Assembly: GCA_002694985.1 (NCBI GenBank)
Contig: NZNS01000007.1
Coordinates: forward strand, 163,476-227,475
Direction: 5' to 3'
Length of the DNA: 64,000 nt
Origin: Parvibaculum sp.
Lineage (GTDB): Bacteria > Pseudomonadota > Alphaproteobacteria > Parvibaculales > Parvibaculaceae
Part shown: piece after piece, positions 48,223 through 59,765 of the stretch
Layout: each line of letters starts with the position of its first letter
Numbering within the stretch: position 1 is the stretch's first letter
The notes under the pieces: generated by a model
What the model was told of the DNA's origin: nothing
Databases searched by the model: none
The model's input: only the letters and a program-made list of their open reading frames with translations
Made by a program: the position numbers and the translations under genes

Positions 48223-49914
48223 ATGCTGAAGAATCCCTCCGTCAAATACCGCGCCTTCCCGCAGGTGCCGCTGACCGACAGGCAGTGGCCGGAGAAGACG
48301 ATCACCAAGCCGCCGATCTGGATGAGTACCGACCTTCGCGACGGCAACCAGGCGCTCTTCGAACCGATGAATGCGGAACGCAAGCTCCGCATGTTCGAGA
48401 TGCTCGTGAAGATCGGCTTCAAGGAAATCGAGGCGGGCTTCCCGTCCGCGTCCGATACGGATTTCGGGTTCATCCGCAAACTCGTCGAAGACGGCTATGC
48501 GGGCGACGATGTGAAAATCGAAGTGCTGACGCAGGCGCGGCCCGAACTCATTTCGCGCACGATGGAAAGCCTGCGCGGGGCGAAGAACGCAATCGTTCAC
48601 GTCTATAACGCGACGGCGCCGAATTTCCGCGAAGTCGTGTTCCAGCAAGGCAAGCAGGGCGTGAAGGCGATTGCGACGGAAAGCGCGCATCAGATCAAGG
48701 AAATCGCCGCGACCATGCCGGAGACGAACTGGACCTTCCAGTACAGCCCGGAAGTCTTTTCGGGAACCGAACTCGACTTCGCCAAGGAAGTGGTCGACGC
48801 GGTGACCGAGATATGGGACGCGGGCGAGAAGAACAAGGTCGTCATCAACCTGCCGGCGACGGTGGAAATGGCGACGCCGAACATCTATGCCGACCAGATC
48901 GAATGGATGCACCGGAACCTCGAACGGCGCGACGGGATCATTCTGTCCGTACACCCGCATAATGACCGGGGTACGGCGGTGGCCGCTGCCGAACTCGCGG
49001 TGATGGCGGGTGCGGACCGCGTCGAAGGCTGTCTCTTCGGAAATGGCGAGCGCACGGGTAATGTCGATCTCGTCACGCTGGCGCTCAATCTCTACAGCCA
49101 GGGCATCGATCCCGGTCTCGATTTTTCGCAGATCAACGAGGTCGCGCGCACGGCTGAATATTGCACGCAGCTGCCGATCCATCCGCGTCACCCTTATGTC
49201 GGCGACCTCGTCTTCACCGCATTTTCCGGTTCGCATCAGGACGCGATCAAGAAAGGTCTCGCCGCCTACAAGGAGGGCGACATCTGGCAGGTGCCTTACC
49301 TGCCGCTCGATCCGAAGGATCTGGGCCGTACCTATGAGTCGATCATTCGCGTGAACAGCCAGTCCGGCAAGGGCGGCGTTTCCTATCTACTCGAAACGGA
49401 ATACGACCTTCGCCTGCCGCGCAGATTGCAGGTGGAGTTCAGTCAGGCCGTGCAGCGCGTGACGGATGACAGCGGCAAGGAAGTGCGCGCCGCCGACATC
49501 TGGGCTATTTTCGAAAAGGAATATATCTCCCGCAAAGAGCCCATCGAATATGTCTCGCATACGCTGTTCGACGAGGGCGGCAAGCAGGGCGTGAAAATCC
49601 GTATACGGCGCTTTGGCAAGGAAGAGCAGCTCGAAGGTTTCGGCAATGGCCCGATCGATGCCGTCATGGATGCGCTGAAGCTCGGCACGGAACTGCGCCA
49701 CTACGAGGAACATTCCATCGGGTCGGGCACGGATGCGAAAGCAGTTGCCTTCATGGAGGTTGCCGATCCTGACCATCCCGGCGATCTCTTCGGCGTCGGA
49801 ATCGACCCCAATATCATCACCGCCTCCTTCAGGGCGCTGATCTCGGGGGCGAACCGCGCAGCGGCGCGCCGGCCTCGCGAGGAGTGGGTCCGGCTGTGCG
49901 GCGGTGAGGGATAA
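48223..49914 (+). CDS. leuA: 2-isopropylmalate synthase (LeuA type 2)
   Basis: A 563-residue enzyme condensing acetyl-CoA and 2-ketoisovalerate, the first step of leucine synthesis. The TIM barrel shows '[16 protein letters not shown]' (metal and substrate site), '[16 protein letters not shown]' and the '[20 protein letters not shown]' histidines. The C-terminal regulatory domain is at about 430-555 and binds leucine in the family. The form with the '[16 protein letters not shown]' N-terminus is the longer type 2 enzyme. A Leu-rich leader peptide lies upstream. It is monocistronic by spacing. Confidence 0.95.
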   Translation: MLKNPSVKYRAFPQVPLTDRQWPEKTITKPPIWMSTDLRDGNQALFEPMNAERKLRMFEMLVKIGFKEIEAGFPSASDTDFGFIRKLVEDGYAGDDVKIEVLTQARPELISRTMESLRGAKNAIVHVYNATAPNFREVVFQQGKQGVKAIATESAHQIKEIAATMPETNWTFQYSPEVFSGTELDFAKEVVDAVTEIWDAGEKNKVVINLPATVEMATPNIYADQIEWMHRNLERRDGIILSVHPHNDRGTAVAAAELAVMAGADRVEGCLFGNGERTGNVDLVTLALNLYSQGIDPGLDFSQINEVARTAEYCTQLPIHPRHPYVGDLVFTAFSGSHQDAIKKGLAAYKEGDIWQVPYLPLDPKDLGRTYESIIRVNSQSGKGGVSYLLETEYDLRLPRRLQVEFSQAVQRVTDDSGKEVRAADIWAIFEKEYISRKEPIEYVSHTLFDEGGKQGVKIRIRRFGKEEQLEGFGNGPIDAVMDALKLGTELRHYEEHSIGSGTDAKAVAFMEVADPDHPGDLFGVGIDPNIITASFRALISGANRAAARRPREEWVRLCGGEG

Positions 49915-49935
49915 GTCGCCCCTTTTTCGAGGCGA

Positions 49936-49964
49936 CTGTCATCGAAACGTCATGAAAACGTCAT
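49936..49964 (+). promoter_or_regulatory. Triple Pho-box repeat upstream of the PHA depolymerase gene
   Basis: CTGTCAT (49936), ACGTCAT (49947) and ACGTCAT (49958) repeat at 11 bases, the PhoB direct-repeat register, oriented rightward. The array starts 22 bases after the leuA stop and ends about 206 bases before the depolymerase start. Control by phosphate starvation is predicted. Confidence 0.6.
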
Positions 49965-50170
49965 GAAGCGGATCGCCGCTTCGTGACGCTTTCGCTACGC
50001 CCATAAATTTCCGTAATATTGACATAAGAAATTTCTTGGAGGGGAGCGGCGAGACGCCTACATTCTATGTTGCGCCGCAACATAACGGTGCATGGGGGAA
50101 GGACCGGCTTTCCGGCCATCAACCTGAAACGAGCCTGGGTCTCCGAGTCCCGAGCGAAGCGAGGTAGAGC

Positions 50171-51409
50171 GTGCTGTATCATCTCTATGAACTGAATCAT
50201 GCCGCCGTAGCGCCCTTCCGGGCCGCCGCGGAAGTTGGCCTCTGGGCGCTCCGTCATCCGCTCAACCCTCTGGCCGAAAGCGTGACGCACAAGACGCTGG
50301 CAGCAACCCTCGATGTCTTCGAGTCGACCACGCGCCGTTACGGCAAACCGGAATTCGGCCTTCATGAAACGGAGATCGACGGCAAGCCCGTTCCCGTCAC
50401 CGAGAAAATTGTCTGGGAGCGTCCTTTCTGCAGGCTGATCCATTTCGAGCGCGAGCCTTCCGCGATGAAGGATGTCGGCACGCAGCCGAAACTGCTGATC
50501 GTCGCGCCGCTTTCCGGCCATTACGCGACGCTGCTGCGCGGCACGGTGGAAGCGATGCTGCCTTACAACGAGGTCTATATCACCGACTGGACGGATGCCC
50601 GGATGGTGCCGCTGACGGAAGGCGATTTCGATCTCGACGACTATATCGATTACATCATCGACATGTGCCACGAGCTCGGACCGGACGTGCATCTCCTCGC
50701 CGTGTGCCAGCCCTCGGTGCCGGTTTTCGCCGCCGTTGCCGTGATGCATGAGAATGACGATCCTTATGTGCCGCTCAGCATGACGCTGATGGGCGGACCG
50801 ATCGACACGCGCGAAAGCCCCACGGAAGTGAATCGGCTCGCGACCGAGCGCGGCACCGAATGGTATGAGCGCAACGTCGTGATGACGGTTCCCTGGCCGC
50901 ATCCGGGTGTGATGCGCCGCGTCTATCCCGGCTTCGTGCAGCTTTCCGGCTTCATGGCGATGAATCTCGACCGGCACATGGACGCGCACTGGGCCTATTT
51001 CGACCACATGGTCGAAGGCGATGGCGACAGCGCGGAGAAGCATCGCGAGTTCTATGACGAATATCTTTCCGTCATGGACATGACAGCCGAGTTCTATCTG
51101 CAGACGGTGGACGAGGTTTTCGTGAAGCACTCGCTGCCGAAAGGCGAGTTCACACATCGCGGCAAAGTCGTGCGGCCCGAAGCCATCACCAAGACGGCGC
51201 TGATGACCGTCGAGGGCGAGAAGGACGACATTTCCGGCGTCGGCCAGACGAAGGCAGCACACAAGCTCTGCACGAAACTGGCGAAGTCGAAGAAGGCCCA
51301 TTGGGAGCAGCCGGGCGTCGGCCATTACGGCGTCTTCAACGGGTCGCGCTGGAAAGCGGAGATCGCACCGAGGGTACGCGCGTTCATGGCGAAGCATTCA
51401 AAGCGCTAG
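50171..51409 (+). CDS. phaZ: Intracellular polyhydroxyalkanoate depolymerase
   Basis: A 412-residue PhaZ-type depolymerase that mobilises stored PHB granules. The family opening 'MLYHLYELNHAAVAPFRAAA', the catalytic Cys in 'DVHLLAVCQPSVPVFAAVAV' and the catalytic His in 'EQPGVGHYGVFNGSRWKAEI' are present. Start GTG 50171 matches the usual N-terminus. The Pho-box triplet upstream suggests induction at low phosphate, when PHB cycling matters. No pha synthase gene is in the window. Confidence 0.92.
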   Translation: MLYHLYELNHAAVAPFRAAAEVGLWALRHPLNPLAESVTHKTLAATLDVFESTTRRYGKPEFGLHETEIDGKPVPVTEKIVWERPFCRLIHFEREPSAMKDVGTQPKLLIVAPLSGHYATLLRGTVEAMLPYNEVYITDWTDARMVPLTEGDFDLDDYIDYIIDMCHELGPDVHLLAVCQPSVPVFAAVAVMHENDDPYVPLSMTLMGGPIDTRESPTEVNRLATERGTEWYERNVVMTVPWPHPGVMRRVYPGFVQLSGFMAMNLDRHMDAHWAYFDHMVEGDGDSAEKHREFYDEYLSVMDMTAEFYLQTVDEVFVKHSLPKGEFTHRGKVVRPEAITKTALMTVEGEKDDISGVGQTKAAHKLCTKLAKSKKAHWEQPGVGHYGVFNGSRWKAEIAPRVRAFMAKHSKR

Positions 51410-51418
51410 GGCGCCCGC

Positions 51419-51901
51419 TCACTTCGCGAAGATCTGCGCCTCGTCCTGGAAGGACTTGATCTCTATGGCATTGCCGGAGGGATCGCGGAAGAACATGGTC
51501 GCCTGCTCACCGGGCTTTCCCTGAAAGCGGATATGAGGTTCGACGACGAAGCGAATGCCTTCGGCCTTCAGGCGCGCGGCCAGTTCATGCCACGCGTCCC
51601 AGCCGAGGATGAGCCCGAAATGGGGAACCGGCACATCGTCGCCATCGACTTCGTTCACCACCCTGTCCCTGACCGTACTATCCCTGACCGTACTACCCCT
51701 GACCGTTCCGGCCGAGGCTACATCGGCCTCCTCGTGTCGTGGCGCGATATGGGCGACAATCTGATGGCCGTGGAAATCGAAGTCGACCCAGTGCGCGTCG
51801 GAGCGGCCTTCGGCACAACCGAGAACACGCCCGTAAAAATCTCTCGCGCTGGAGAGATCATCGACCGCGAAAGCAAGATGGAATCGTGGCATTGTTGACA
51901 T
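51419..51901 (-). CDS. VOC-family (glyoxalase-like) protein with expanded loop
   Basis: A 160-residue vicinal-oxygen-chelate protein of two beta-alpha-beta modules: 'FHLAFAVDDLSSARDFYGRV' at the N-terminus and 'EQATMFFRDPSGNAIEIKSF' at the C-terminus, with metal-type residues H and E. Between them the sequence 'GTVRGSTVRDSTVRDRVVNE' is a tandem expansion from 15-base repeats and looks like a disordered insertion. Substrate unknown. Convergent with phaZ, ten bases apart. Confidence 0.85.
   Translation of the reverse strand: MSTMPRFHLAFAVDDLSSARDFYGRVLGCAEGRSDAHWVDFDFHGHQIVAHIAPRHEEADVASAGTVRGSTVRDSTVRDRVVNEVDGDDVPVPHFGLILGWDAWHELAARLKAEGIRFVVEPHIRFQGKPGEQATMFFRDPSGNAIEIKSFQDEAQIFAK
51667..51711. 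repeat. Three 15-base tandem repeats inside the VOC gene
   Basis: CCCTGACCGTACTAT (51667), CCCTGACCGTACTAC (51682) and a degenerate third copy beginning CCCTGACCGT (51697). The unit is a multiple of three, so the copies add T-V-R-(D/G)-S units to the protein without a frameshift. The near identity suggests recent slippage. Confidence 0.9.
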
Positions 51902-52004
51902 GATTCGATCCTATCGCTTTTGCCTTCGGACAGGAATGACCGGACCGGCGTCATCCCCCTGAAAGGCCCCCGCAAAGGCCCGGGGTTCTGGGCTCGACCG
52001 CATT

Positions 52005-52817
52005 ATGAACAAACCCGTGAAATCTGCTTCGCTCCATCTCGACTATCTGCAAATCGACGGGCGCACCGTGCCCGTCACGGTTCGCCACAATCCGCGCGCC
52101 AAGCGCGTGATCGTGCGCGTGGACCTTGCGGCGGGATCGGTGCTCGTCACCACGCCCTCGAAGCGGAATGTCGGCAAGGCGCTTCTCTTTGCGCGCGAAC
52201 AGCGCGAATGGATTGCCGAACGGCTGCACCAGGTGCCCGCGCCCGTGCCCTTCAAGAACGGCGCGCATGTTCCCTATCGCGGCAAGGAACATGTGGTGCG
52301 CTATGTCGGCGTGCGGCGCGATGATGCCCGCGCCAAGGGGCCGGTGTGGCGCCTGCGCGGCGCGGACACGGGCAGCTTCCCCGAAATTCGGGTGACGGGA
52401 CATCCAGACTTCGTGCAGCGGCGCGTGACCGACTGGCTGAAAACCATGGCGCGTGAGGAACTGAACGACCGAGTGCTTTTCTATGCCGAGCTTTTCGGCG
52501 TGCGCCCGTCGCGCATTACCATTCGCGACACGACAACCCGCTGGGGCTCGTGCTCGCCGACGCGCGCACTTTCCTTTTCGTGGCGGCTCATTCTCGCGCC
52601 CTCCTATGTGCTCGATTATGTGGCGGCGCACGAGGTCGCGCATATCAGACACATGAATCACGGGGCGCGCTTCTGGGCGCTTGTCGAGGAAGCGATCCCC
52701 AATTACGAGCCCGCCAAACGCTGGCTCGAAACGAACGGTCCGGGGCTCCACCGCTTCGGTGCGGACCCTGTCGGACTTTTCGCGGGCGGCGGCCGCGGAA
52801 GCCCTCCAGCCAGATGA
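52005..52817 (+). CDS. YgjP-like zinc metallopeptidase (M48-related, DUF45)
   Basis: A 270-residue putative metalloprotease. The zinc motif is 'YVAAHEVAHIRHMNHGARFW', with HEVAH and a distal His. 'ITIRDTTTRWGSCSPTRALS' is the invariant RWGSC block of DUF45/YgjP. The N-terminal part 'RHNPRAKRVIVRVDLAAGSV' fits. Its biological substrate is unknown. Its stop overlaps the MFS start by four bases (ATGA). Confidence 0.9.
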   Translation: MNKPVKSASLHLDYLQIDGRTVPVTVRHNPRAKRVIVRVDLAAGSVLVTTPSKRNVGKALLFAREQREWIAERLHQVPAPVPFKNGAHVPYRGKEHVVRYVGVRRDDARAKGPVWRLRGADTGSFPEIRVTGHPDFVQRRVTDWLKTMAREELNDRVLFYAELFGVRPSRITIRDTTTRWGSCSPTRALSFSWRLILAPSYVLDYVAAHEVAHIRHMNHGARFWALVEEAIPNYEPAKRWLETNGPGLHRFGADPVGLFAGGGRGSPPAR

Positions 52818-54001
52818 GGCTTTCGCCGGGCACGGCGGCGTTCACCGTGTTCCTTGCGGCACTGACGGCAGTCGGCCCTTTGTCGACTGATATGTATCTG
52901 CCGTCGCTACCGGATATCGGACGCGACTTCGGCGCGGATGCGGGCGCGGTGCAGCTTACGCTGAGCGCGCATCTGATTGCCTTTGCATCCTCCCAGCTCT
53001 TTTACGGGCCGCTCTCCGACCGTTACGGACGGAGGCCGGTGCTGCTAGGCGGATTCGTACTCTTCATTGCGGGTTGCTTCGCCTCGCTTTTCGTCACCAA
53101 TATCGAACAGCTCGTGCTCGCGCGCATCCTGCAGGCGGTGGGTGGCGGGGCTTCAGTGGTGCTGGCACGCGCTATCGTGCGCGATCTTTTCGAAGGGGCG
53201 GAAGCCGGGCAGATGCTCGCCAAGATGGCGGCGATCATGGGGCTCGTGCCCGCGCTCGCGCCGATGCTCGGCGGCGTGGTGCAGGACTTCTACGGCTGGA
53301 AGGCGAATTTCATCGCGATGGGCGCCTTCGGCGCTGTGCTGGCGCTGATGACTGCGCTCAGTCTCGACGAGACGATGCCGCCCGCGCGGCGGCAAAGCGC
53401 GGCGCCGCTGGCGATCCTGCGGCATTACCGGCGGCTTCTCGCGGACAGGCGGTTTCTCAAATATCTCTCCATCGCCACGGTCGCCTTTTGCGGGCTGTTT
53501 GCTTTCGTCTCCGGTTCGTCCTTTGTGCTGCAAGGCATTTACGGGCTTTCGCCCATCGTCTACGGGCTCTGCTTCGGCGCGATGGCGGGCGGCTATGTCG
53601 GCGGCTCGCTGGCGGGCGGGCGGCTGGTGCGGCGGCTCGGTATCGACGGGACGCTGCGCTTCGGCGGCTTCTGCGCCGCGCTTGGCGGATTGCTGATGCT
53701 GACGGCGACGATAACGACGCCTTCCGCCCTCGCGATCGTGCTGCCGGTCGTCATTTACGGTTTCTCGATGGGCGTGACCATGCCGCAAGCAATGGCTGGC
53801 GCGCTGACGCCCTTTCCCGAAATCGCCGGCACAGCATCCTCGCTGCTTGGTTTCCTGCAATCCTTCGCGGGCGCATTGGCCGGGCTCTATGTCGGACATG
53901 GCGTGGAGGCAAGCGCGCTGCCGATGGCGGGGACCATCGCGCTTGGCGGCGTGGCGGCTTTCGTCATTGCGATGAGCGGGCGGCGGGTGAAGGCGGCCTG
54001 A
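52814..54001 (+). CDS. MFS drug-resistance transporter, Bcr/CflA family
   Basis: A 395-residue, 12-helix transporter. 'PLSTDMYLPSLPDIGRDFGA' in helix 1 is the Bcr/CflA hallmark. The 2-3 loop reads 'GPLSDRYGRRPVLLGG' and motif C-like 'GLVPALAPMLGGVVQDFYGW' is present. The family exports bicyclomycin, chloramphenicol and sulfonamides. ATG 52814 overlaps the YgjP stop, so they are one transcript. Confidence 0.92.
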   Translation: MRLSPGTAAFTVFLAALTAVGPLSTDMYLPSLPDIGRDFGADAGAVQLTLSAHLIAFASSQLFYGPLSDRYGRRPVLLGGFVLFIAGCFASLFVTNIEQLVLARILQAVGGGASVVLARAIVRDLFEGAEAGQMLAKMAAIMGLVPALAPMLGGVVQDFYGWKANFIAMGAFGAVLALMTALSLDETMPPARRQSAAPLAILRHYRRLLADRRFLKYLSIATVAFCGLFAFVSGSSFVLQGIYGLSPIVYGLCFGAMAGGYVGGSLAGGRLVRRLGIDGTLRFGGFCAALGGLLMLTATITTPSALAIVLPVVIYGFSMGVTMPQAMAGALTPFPEIAGTASSLLGFLQSFAGALAGLYVGHGVEASALPMAGTIALGGVAAFVIAMSGRRVKAA

Positions 54002-54049
54002 GCGAGATAGCAGACTGAGCGAGAGGGAGGCGGGCCCGATGCGTTGCCG

Positions 54050-56509
54050 CTAGCGGCGGCCGCCGGGCTCCAGTGCGGGGCGCGTGTCGCTGCCGATGCC
54101 GAAGAGGCGCTCGAAGAAGCCCGGTTCTTCCCATTCATATTTACGGCCATATTCACGGCCATCTTCGCTCTGGGCGGTTTCATGCGCAGCCGGCATGGCG
54201 GGGTTTGCCGCCGACGCCGTTGTGACCGGAGCCGGCGCATCCGGCAGCTCGGCAATGGCGACACCGGCCTGCGTGCGCTCCATGAAGTCATGCCAGATAT
54301 GAGCCGGGAGCGACCCGCCCGTGACCTTGTCCATCGGCGCGCCATCATCATTGCCGACCCAGACACCGACAACGAGATCCGCCGTGTAACCGATGAACCA
54401 GGCATCGCGGAAATCCTGGCTGGTGCCCGTCTTGCCGCCGGAGGGACGATTGCCGAGCGCGGCACTGCGGCCCGTGCCGTAGATCATCACGGCTTTCAGC
54501 ATGTTGTTCATCTCGGCGATGACAAAGGGGTCCGCGACGCGACCGATGCCCGAGCCATGACGGCGGTAGAGTTCCTCGCCGCGATCCGAGCGCACTTCCT
54601 CGATGCCATGCGGGATGACGCCATAGCCGCCATTGGCGAAGGTGGCGTAAGCGGCGGTTAGTTCGAGCAGATTGACGCTGCCCGAGCCGAGCGCGAGCGA
54701 AAGATTTGAGGGCAGGTCTTCCTGAAGACCCAGACGGCGCGCGGTCGAGACGACATTGCGGATACCGACTTCCTTCGCGACCTGCACGGCGATCGTGTTC
54801 ACCGATTTTGCGAGCGCGGTGCGCAGCGTCATCTCGCCCTCGAAGCGGCCCGAATAATTCTCGGGCGCCCAGCCGCCGTAATTCACCGGACGGTCGGTGC
54901 GGATGGTATCGGGCGTGAGGCCGCGTTCCATCGCCGTCAGATAGACGATGGGCTTGAAGGCGGAGCCGGGCTGGCGCTTTGCCTGCACGGCGCGGTTGAA
55001 CTGGCTTTGCGCATAGGAGCGCCCGCCGACCATTGCGCGGACCGCGCCGTCCGGCGTCATGGCGACGAGAGCGGCCTGAGAGGCGTTGACCAATACGCCT
55101 TCATTGGCGAGCACATCGGCAACGATCCGCTCCGCCTCCTGCTGCAAGACGGGGTCGATGGTCGTCATGACGCTGACATCGGTGCCGGGCTTGCCCGCAT
55201 AATCGGGCAGGGCTTCGGCCACCCAGTCGACGAAATAATTGATGGAGCCGCGCGCCGCATAGCCTTCGAGCGAGGCGGGCGCGACATTGGCGACATGCGC
55301 CTCGTCCTGATCGATATAGCCTGCATTGACCATGTTCTGCAGGACGATGCGCGCACGCGCGCGCGCGAGGTCGATGTCGTTTGTCGGCGAATAGCGAGAC
55401 GGCGCCTTCAGAAGGCCTGCGAGCATCGCCGCCTCGGGAAGCGTGAGCGCGCGGGCGGGCTTGCGGAAATAACGCTCGGAGGCGGCTTCGAGGCCATAGG
55501 CGCCGCCGCCGAAATAGACGCGGTTGAGATAGAGCGTGAGGATTTCTTCCTTGGTGAAGCGAAGCTCCAGCCAGACAGCGAGGATCATTTCCTCGATCTT
55601 GCGCGAGATGGTGCGGTCCGGCTTCAGAAAGACGTTTTTGGCGAGCTGCTGCGTGATCGTCGAGCCGCCCTGCACATAGGCGCCGGCCTTGAAGTTCACC
55701 ACCATGGCGCGGGCAAGGCCGATGGGATCGACGCCGAAATGCCAATAGAAGCGCTGGTCCTCGGTGGCGATCACCGCGGCCGGGACGTAAGGCGGCAGAT
55801 CGCGGAGCGAGGCATAGCCGCTCATCAGATCGCCGCGATGGCTCAGCACCTCGCCATTGGTGGCGACGATGGAGACGGAGGGCGTGTGCTTGACGTTGTA
55901 GAGGCCGGAGGTATCGGGGAGGTTCAGACCATACCAGAAGAGCAGGCCGCCAAAAGCGATGGCGCCCCAGAGCGCGACCACGGCACCGCCATAGACGAGA
56001 TTGCCGAGAAGCGTGCGGCCGGGCTTTTTCGAACGGCGGGCGGCCGGGCGCGAGCGGGAGGAGGATTTGCCGGAGGCACTCCGGGCCCGATGCCCGCGCG
56101 GCGACCCGGAACGCTCGCCACCTGATGGGCTTGAGGACGCGCGAAGCTTCACACCCGTCCTGTTCTTGCCTGAAGTTGTTTTCTTTACAGATTTTTTGGC
56201 AGCGGGTTTTTTGGGCCCGGACTTGCGGCCACCCTTCGCGCCACCTTTGGAGAAGGTCGGCTCGACGCGGCGGGTATCGTCCCGGTCCCATTCATCGTCG
56301 TCCCAACGTCCCATGCCGCCGTCACTGTCCTCATATTCGGGTTCTTCGAGTTCGGACCCTTCGGGTTCCCGGGGCTCGTTGGCGCCGACGCGGAGGCGGA
56401 CCGGCCCGAGTCCGGGGCGGCGAACAACCGTCCAGCCCTCTTCGTCCGGCGGGCTTCCACGCTTTCCAGACCCCGTTTGTGCCTTCCGGCCGGTCTTCCG
56501 GGATGACAT
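54050..56509 (-). CDS. Class A penicillin-binding protein (PBP1A/1C-like)
   Basis: An 819-residue bifunctional peptidoglycan synthase. A long charged cytoplasmic N-terminus (about 1-165, Arg/Lys/Ser-rich) precedes a membrane helix ('LVYGGAVVALWGAIAFGGLL'). The transglycosylase domain has the catalytic Glu in 'AAVIATEDQRFYWHFGVDPI' and 'GGSTITQQLAKNVFL'. The transpeptidase has 'QPGSAFKPIVYL' (active Ser), 'SVN' in 'ALAKSVNTIAVQ' and 'GGKTGTSQDFRDAWFIGYT'. It polymerises and cross-links glycan at the inner membrane. Confidence 0.94.
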   Translation of the reverse strand: MSSRKTGRKAQTGSGKRGSPPDEEGWTVVRRPGLGPVRLRVGANEPREPEGSELEEPEYEDSDGGMGRWDDDEWDRDDTRRVEPTFSKGGAKGGRKSGPKKPAAKKSVKKTTSGKNRTGVKLRASSSPSGGERSGSPRGHRARSASGKSSSRSRPAARRSKKPGRTLLGNLVYGGAVVALWGAIAFGGLLFWYGLNLPDTSGLYNVKHTPSVSIVATNGEVLSHRGDLMSGYASLRDLPPYVPAAVIATEDQRFYWHFGVDPIGLARAMVVNFKAGAYVQGGSTITQQLAKNVFLKPDRTISRKIEEMILAVWLELRFTKEEILTLYLNRVYFGGGAYGLEAASERYFRKPARALTLPEAAMLAGLLKAPSRYSPTNDIDLARARARIVLQNMVNAGYIDQDEAHVANVAPASLEGYAARGSINYFVDWVAEALPDYAGKPGTDVSVMTTIDPVLQQEAERIVADVLANEGVLVNASQAALVAMTPDGAVRAMVGGRSYAQSQFNRAVQAKRQPGSAFKPIVYLTAMERGLTPDTIRTDRPVNYGGWAPENYSGRFEGEMTLRTALAKSVNTIAVQVAKEVGIRNVVSTARRLGLQEDLPSNLSLALGSGSVNLLELTAAYATFANGGYGVIPHGIEEVRSDRGEELYRRHGSGIGRVADPFVIAEMNNMLKAVMIYGTGRSAALGNRPSGGKTGTSQDFRDAWFIGYTADLVVGVWVGNDDGAPMDKVTGGSLPAHIWHDFMERTQAGVAIAELPDAPAPVTTASAANPAMPAAHETAQSEDGREYGRKYEWEEPGFFERLFGIGSDTRPALEPGGRR

Positions 56510-56627
56510 CGACCCCGCCGCCTCGCGCTGTATGGGCTCCCCGTGCCGAAGCTAGACAGGGATGGTTAACGCGCTGTTAACGATTGCGGACACCCCCCGG
56601 AAAGAGCATTCGGCAGCTTTCCCGCCG

Positions 56628-59096
<2,469 letters not shown>

Positions 59097-59108
59097 TTAA
59101 AGCGGTGT

Positions 59109-59705
59109 TCAGGCAATCTCGTCGGCGGTACGGATGATCTTGCCGACGACGCCGTATTCCTTCGCCTCTTCCGCGCTCATCCAATGATCGCGGTTCGTAT
59201 CCTTGACGATCTTTTCGAGCGGCTGGCCCGTCGCTTCCGCGAAGATCCTATTCAGGCGCTCGCGCATTCTCAGCACTTCGCGCGCCTGGATATCGATCTC
59301 GGTGGCCGAGCCGCCGACGCCGCCGCGCGGTTCATGCAGCAGGAAGCGCGTATTGGGCAGGCAATAGCGATCCTCGCGATCGGCGGCGACATAGATCAGC
59401 GCGCCCGCGCTCGCGACCCAGCCGGTGCCGAGCACGCGCACACGCGGTTTGATGAATTTGATCATGTCATGGATCATGTCGCCGGATTCGACGTGGCCGC
59501 CCGGCGAGGAAACGATGACGGTGATCGGGTCGTCGCTCTCGCCCGACATGGCGAGCAGGCGCTCCGAAACAGTGCGCGCGAGGCGGTCGTTCACTTCGCC
59601 GGTGACGAGGACCGTGCGGGCCTTGAAGAGCCCGTGTTCCACCATCGGCGTGAACTGGTTCTTGAGCGCATCGACGTCCGGTGTATCGTTGTCGTATCTC
59701 ATCAA
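59109..59705 (-). CDS. ClpP-family serine protease, atypical paralogue
   Basis: A 198-residue ClpP. The triad is S99 in 'VLGTGWVASAGALIYVAADR' (normally 'AASMGA'), H124 in 'FLLHEPRGGVGGSATEIDIQ' (normally 'MIHQP') and D169 in 'IVKDTNRDHWMSAEEAKEYG'. The substitutions and 'SSPGGHVESGDMIHDMIKFI' set it apart from the main ClpP, and no clpX is adjacent, so it is probably a second ClpP. It sits between recF and gyrB, an unusual place; functional link is inferred only from position. Confidence 0.88.
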   Translation of the reverse strand: MMRYDNDTPDVDALKNQFTPMVEHGLFKARTVLVTGEVNDRLARTVSERLLAMSGESDDPITVIVSSPGGHVESGDMIHDMIKFIKPRVRVLGTGWVASAGALIYVAADREDRYCLPNTRFLLHEPRGGVGGSATEIDIQAREVLRMRERLNRIFAEATGQPLEKIVKDTNRDHWMSAEEAKEYGVVGKIIRTADEIA

Positions 59706-59765
59706 ACTCTTCCTTTTCCTTCAGGCTTTTCCTTCAGGCGTTTCTTCCCGCGTTTCCGGCGAGCC

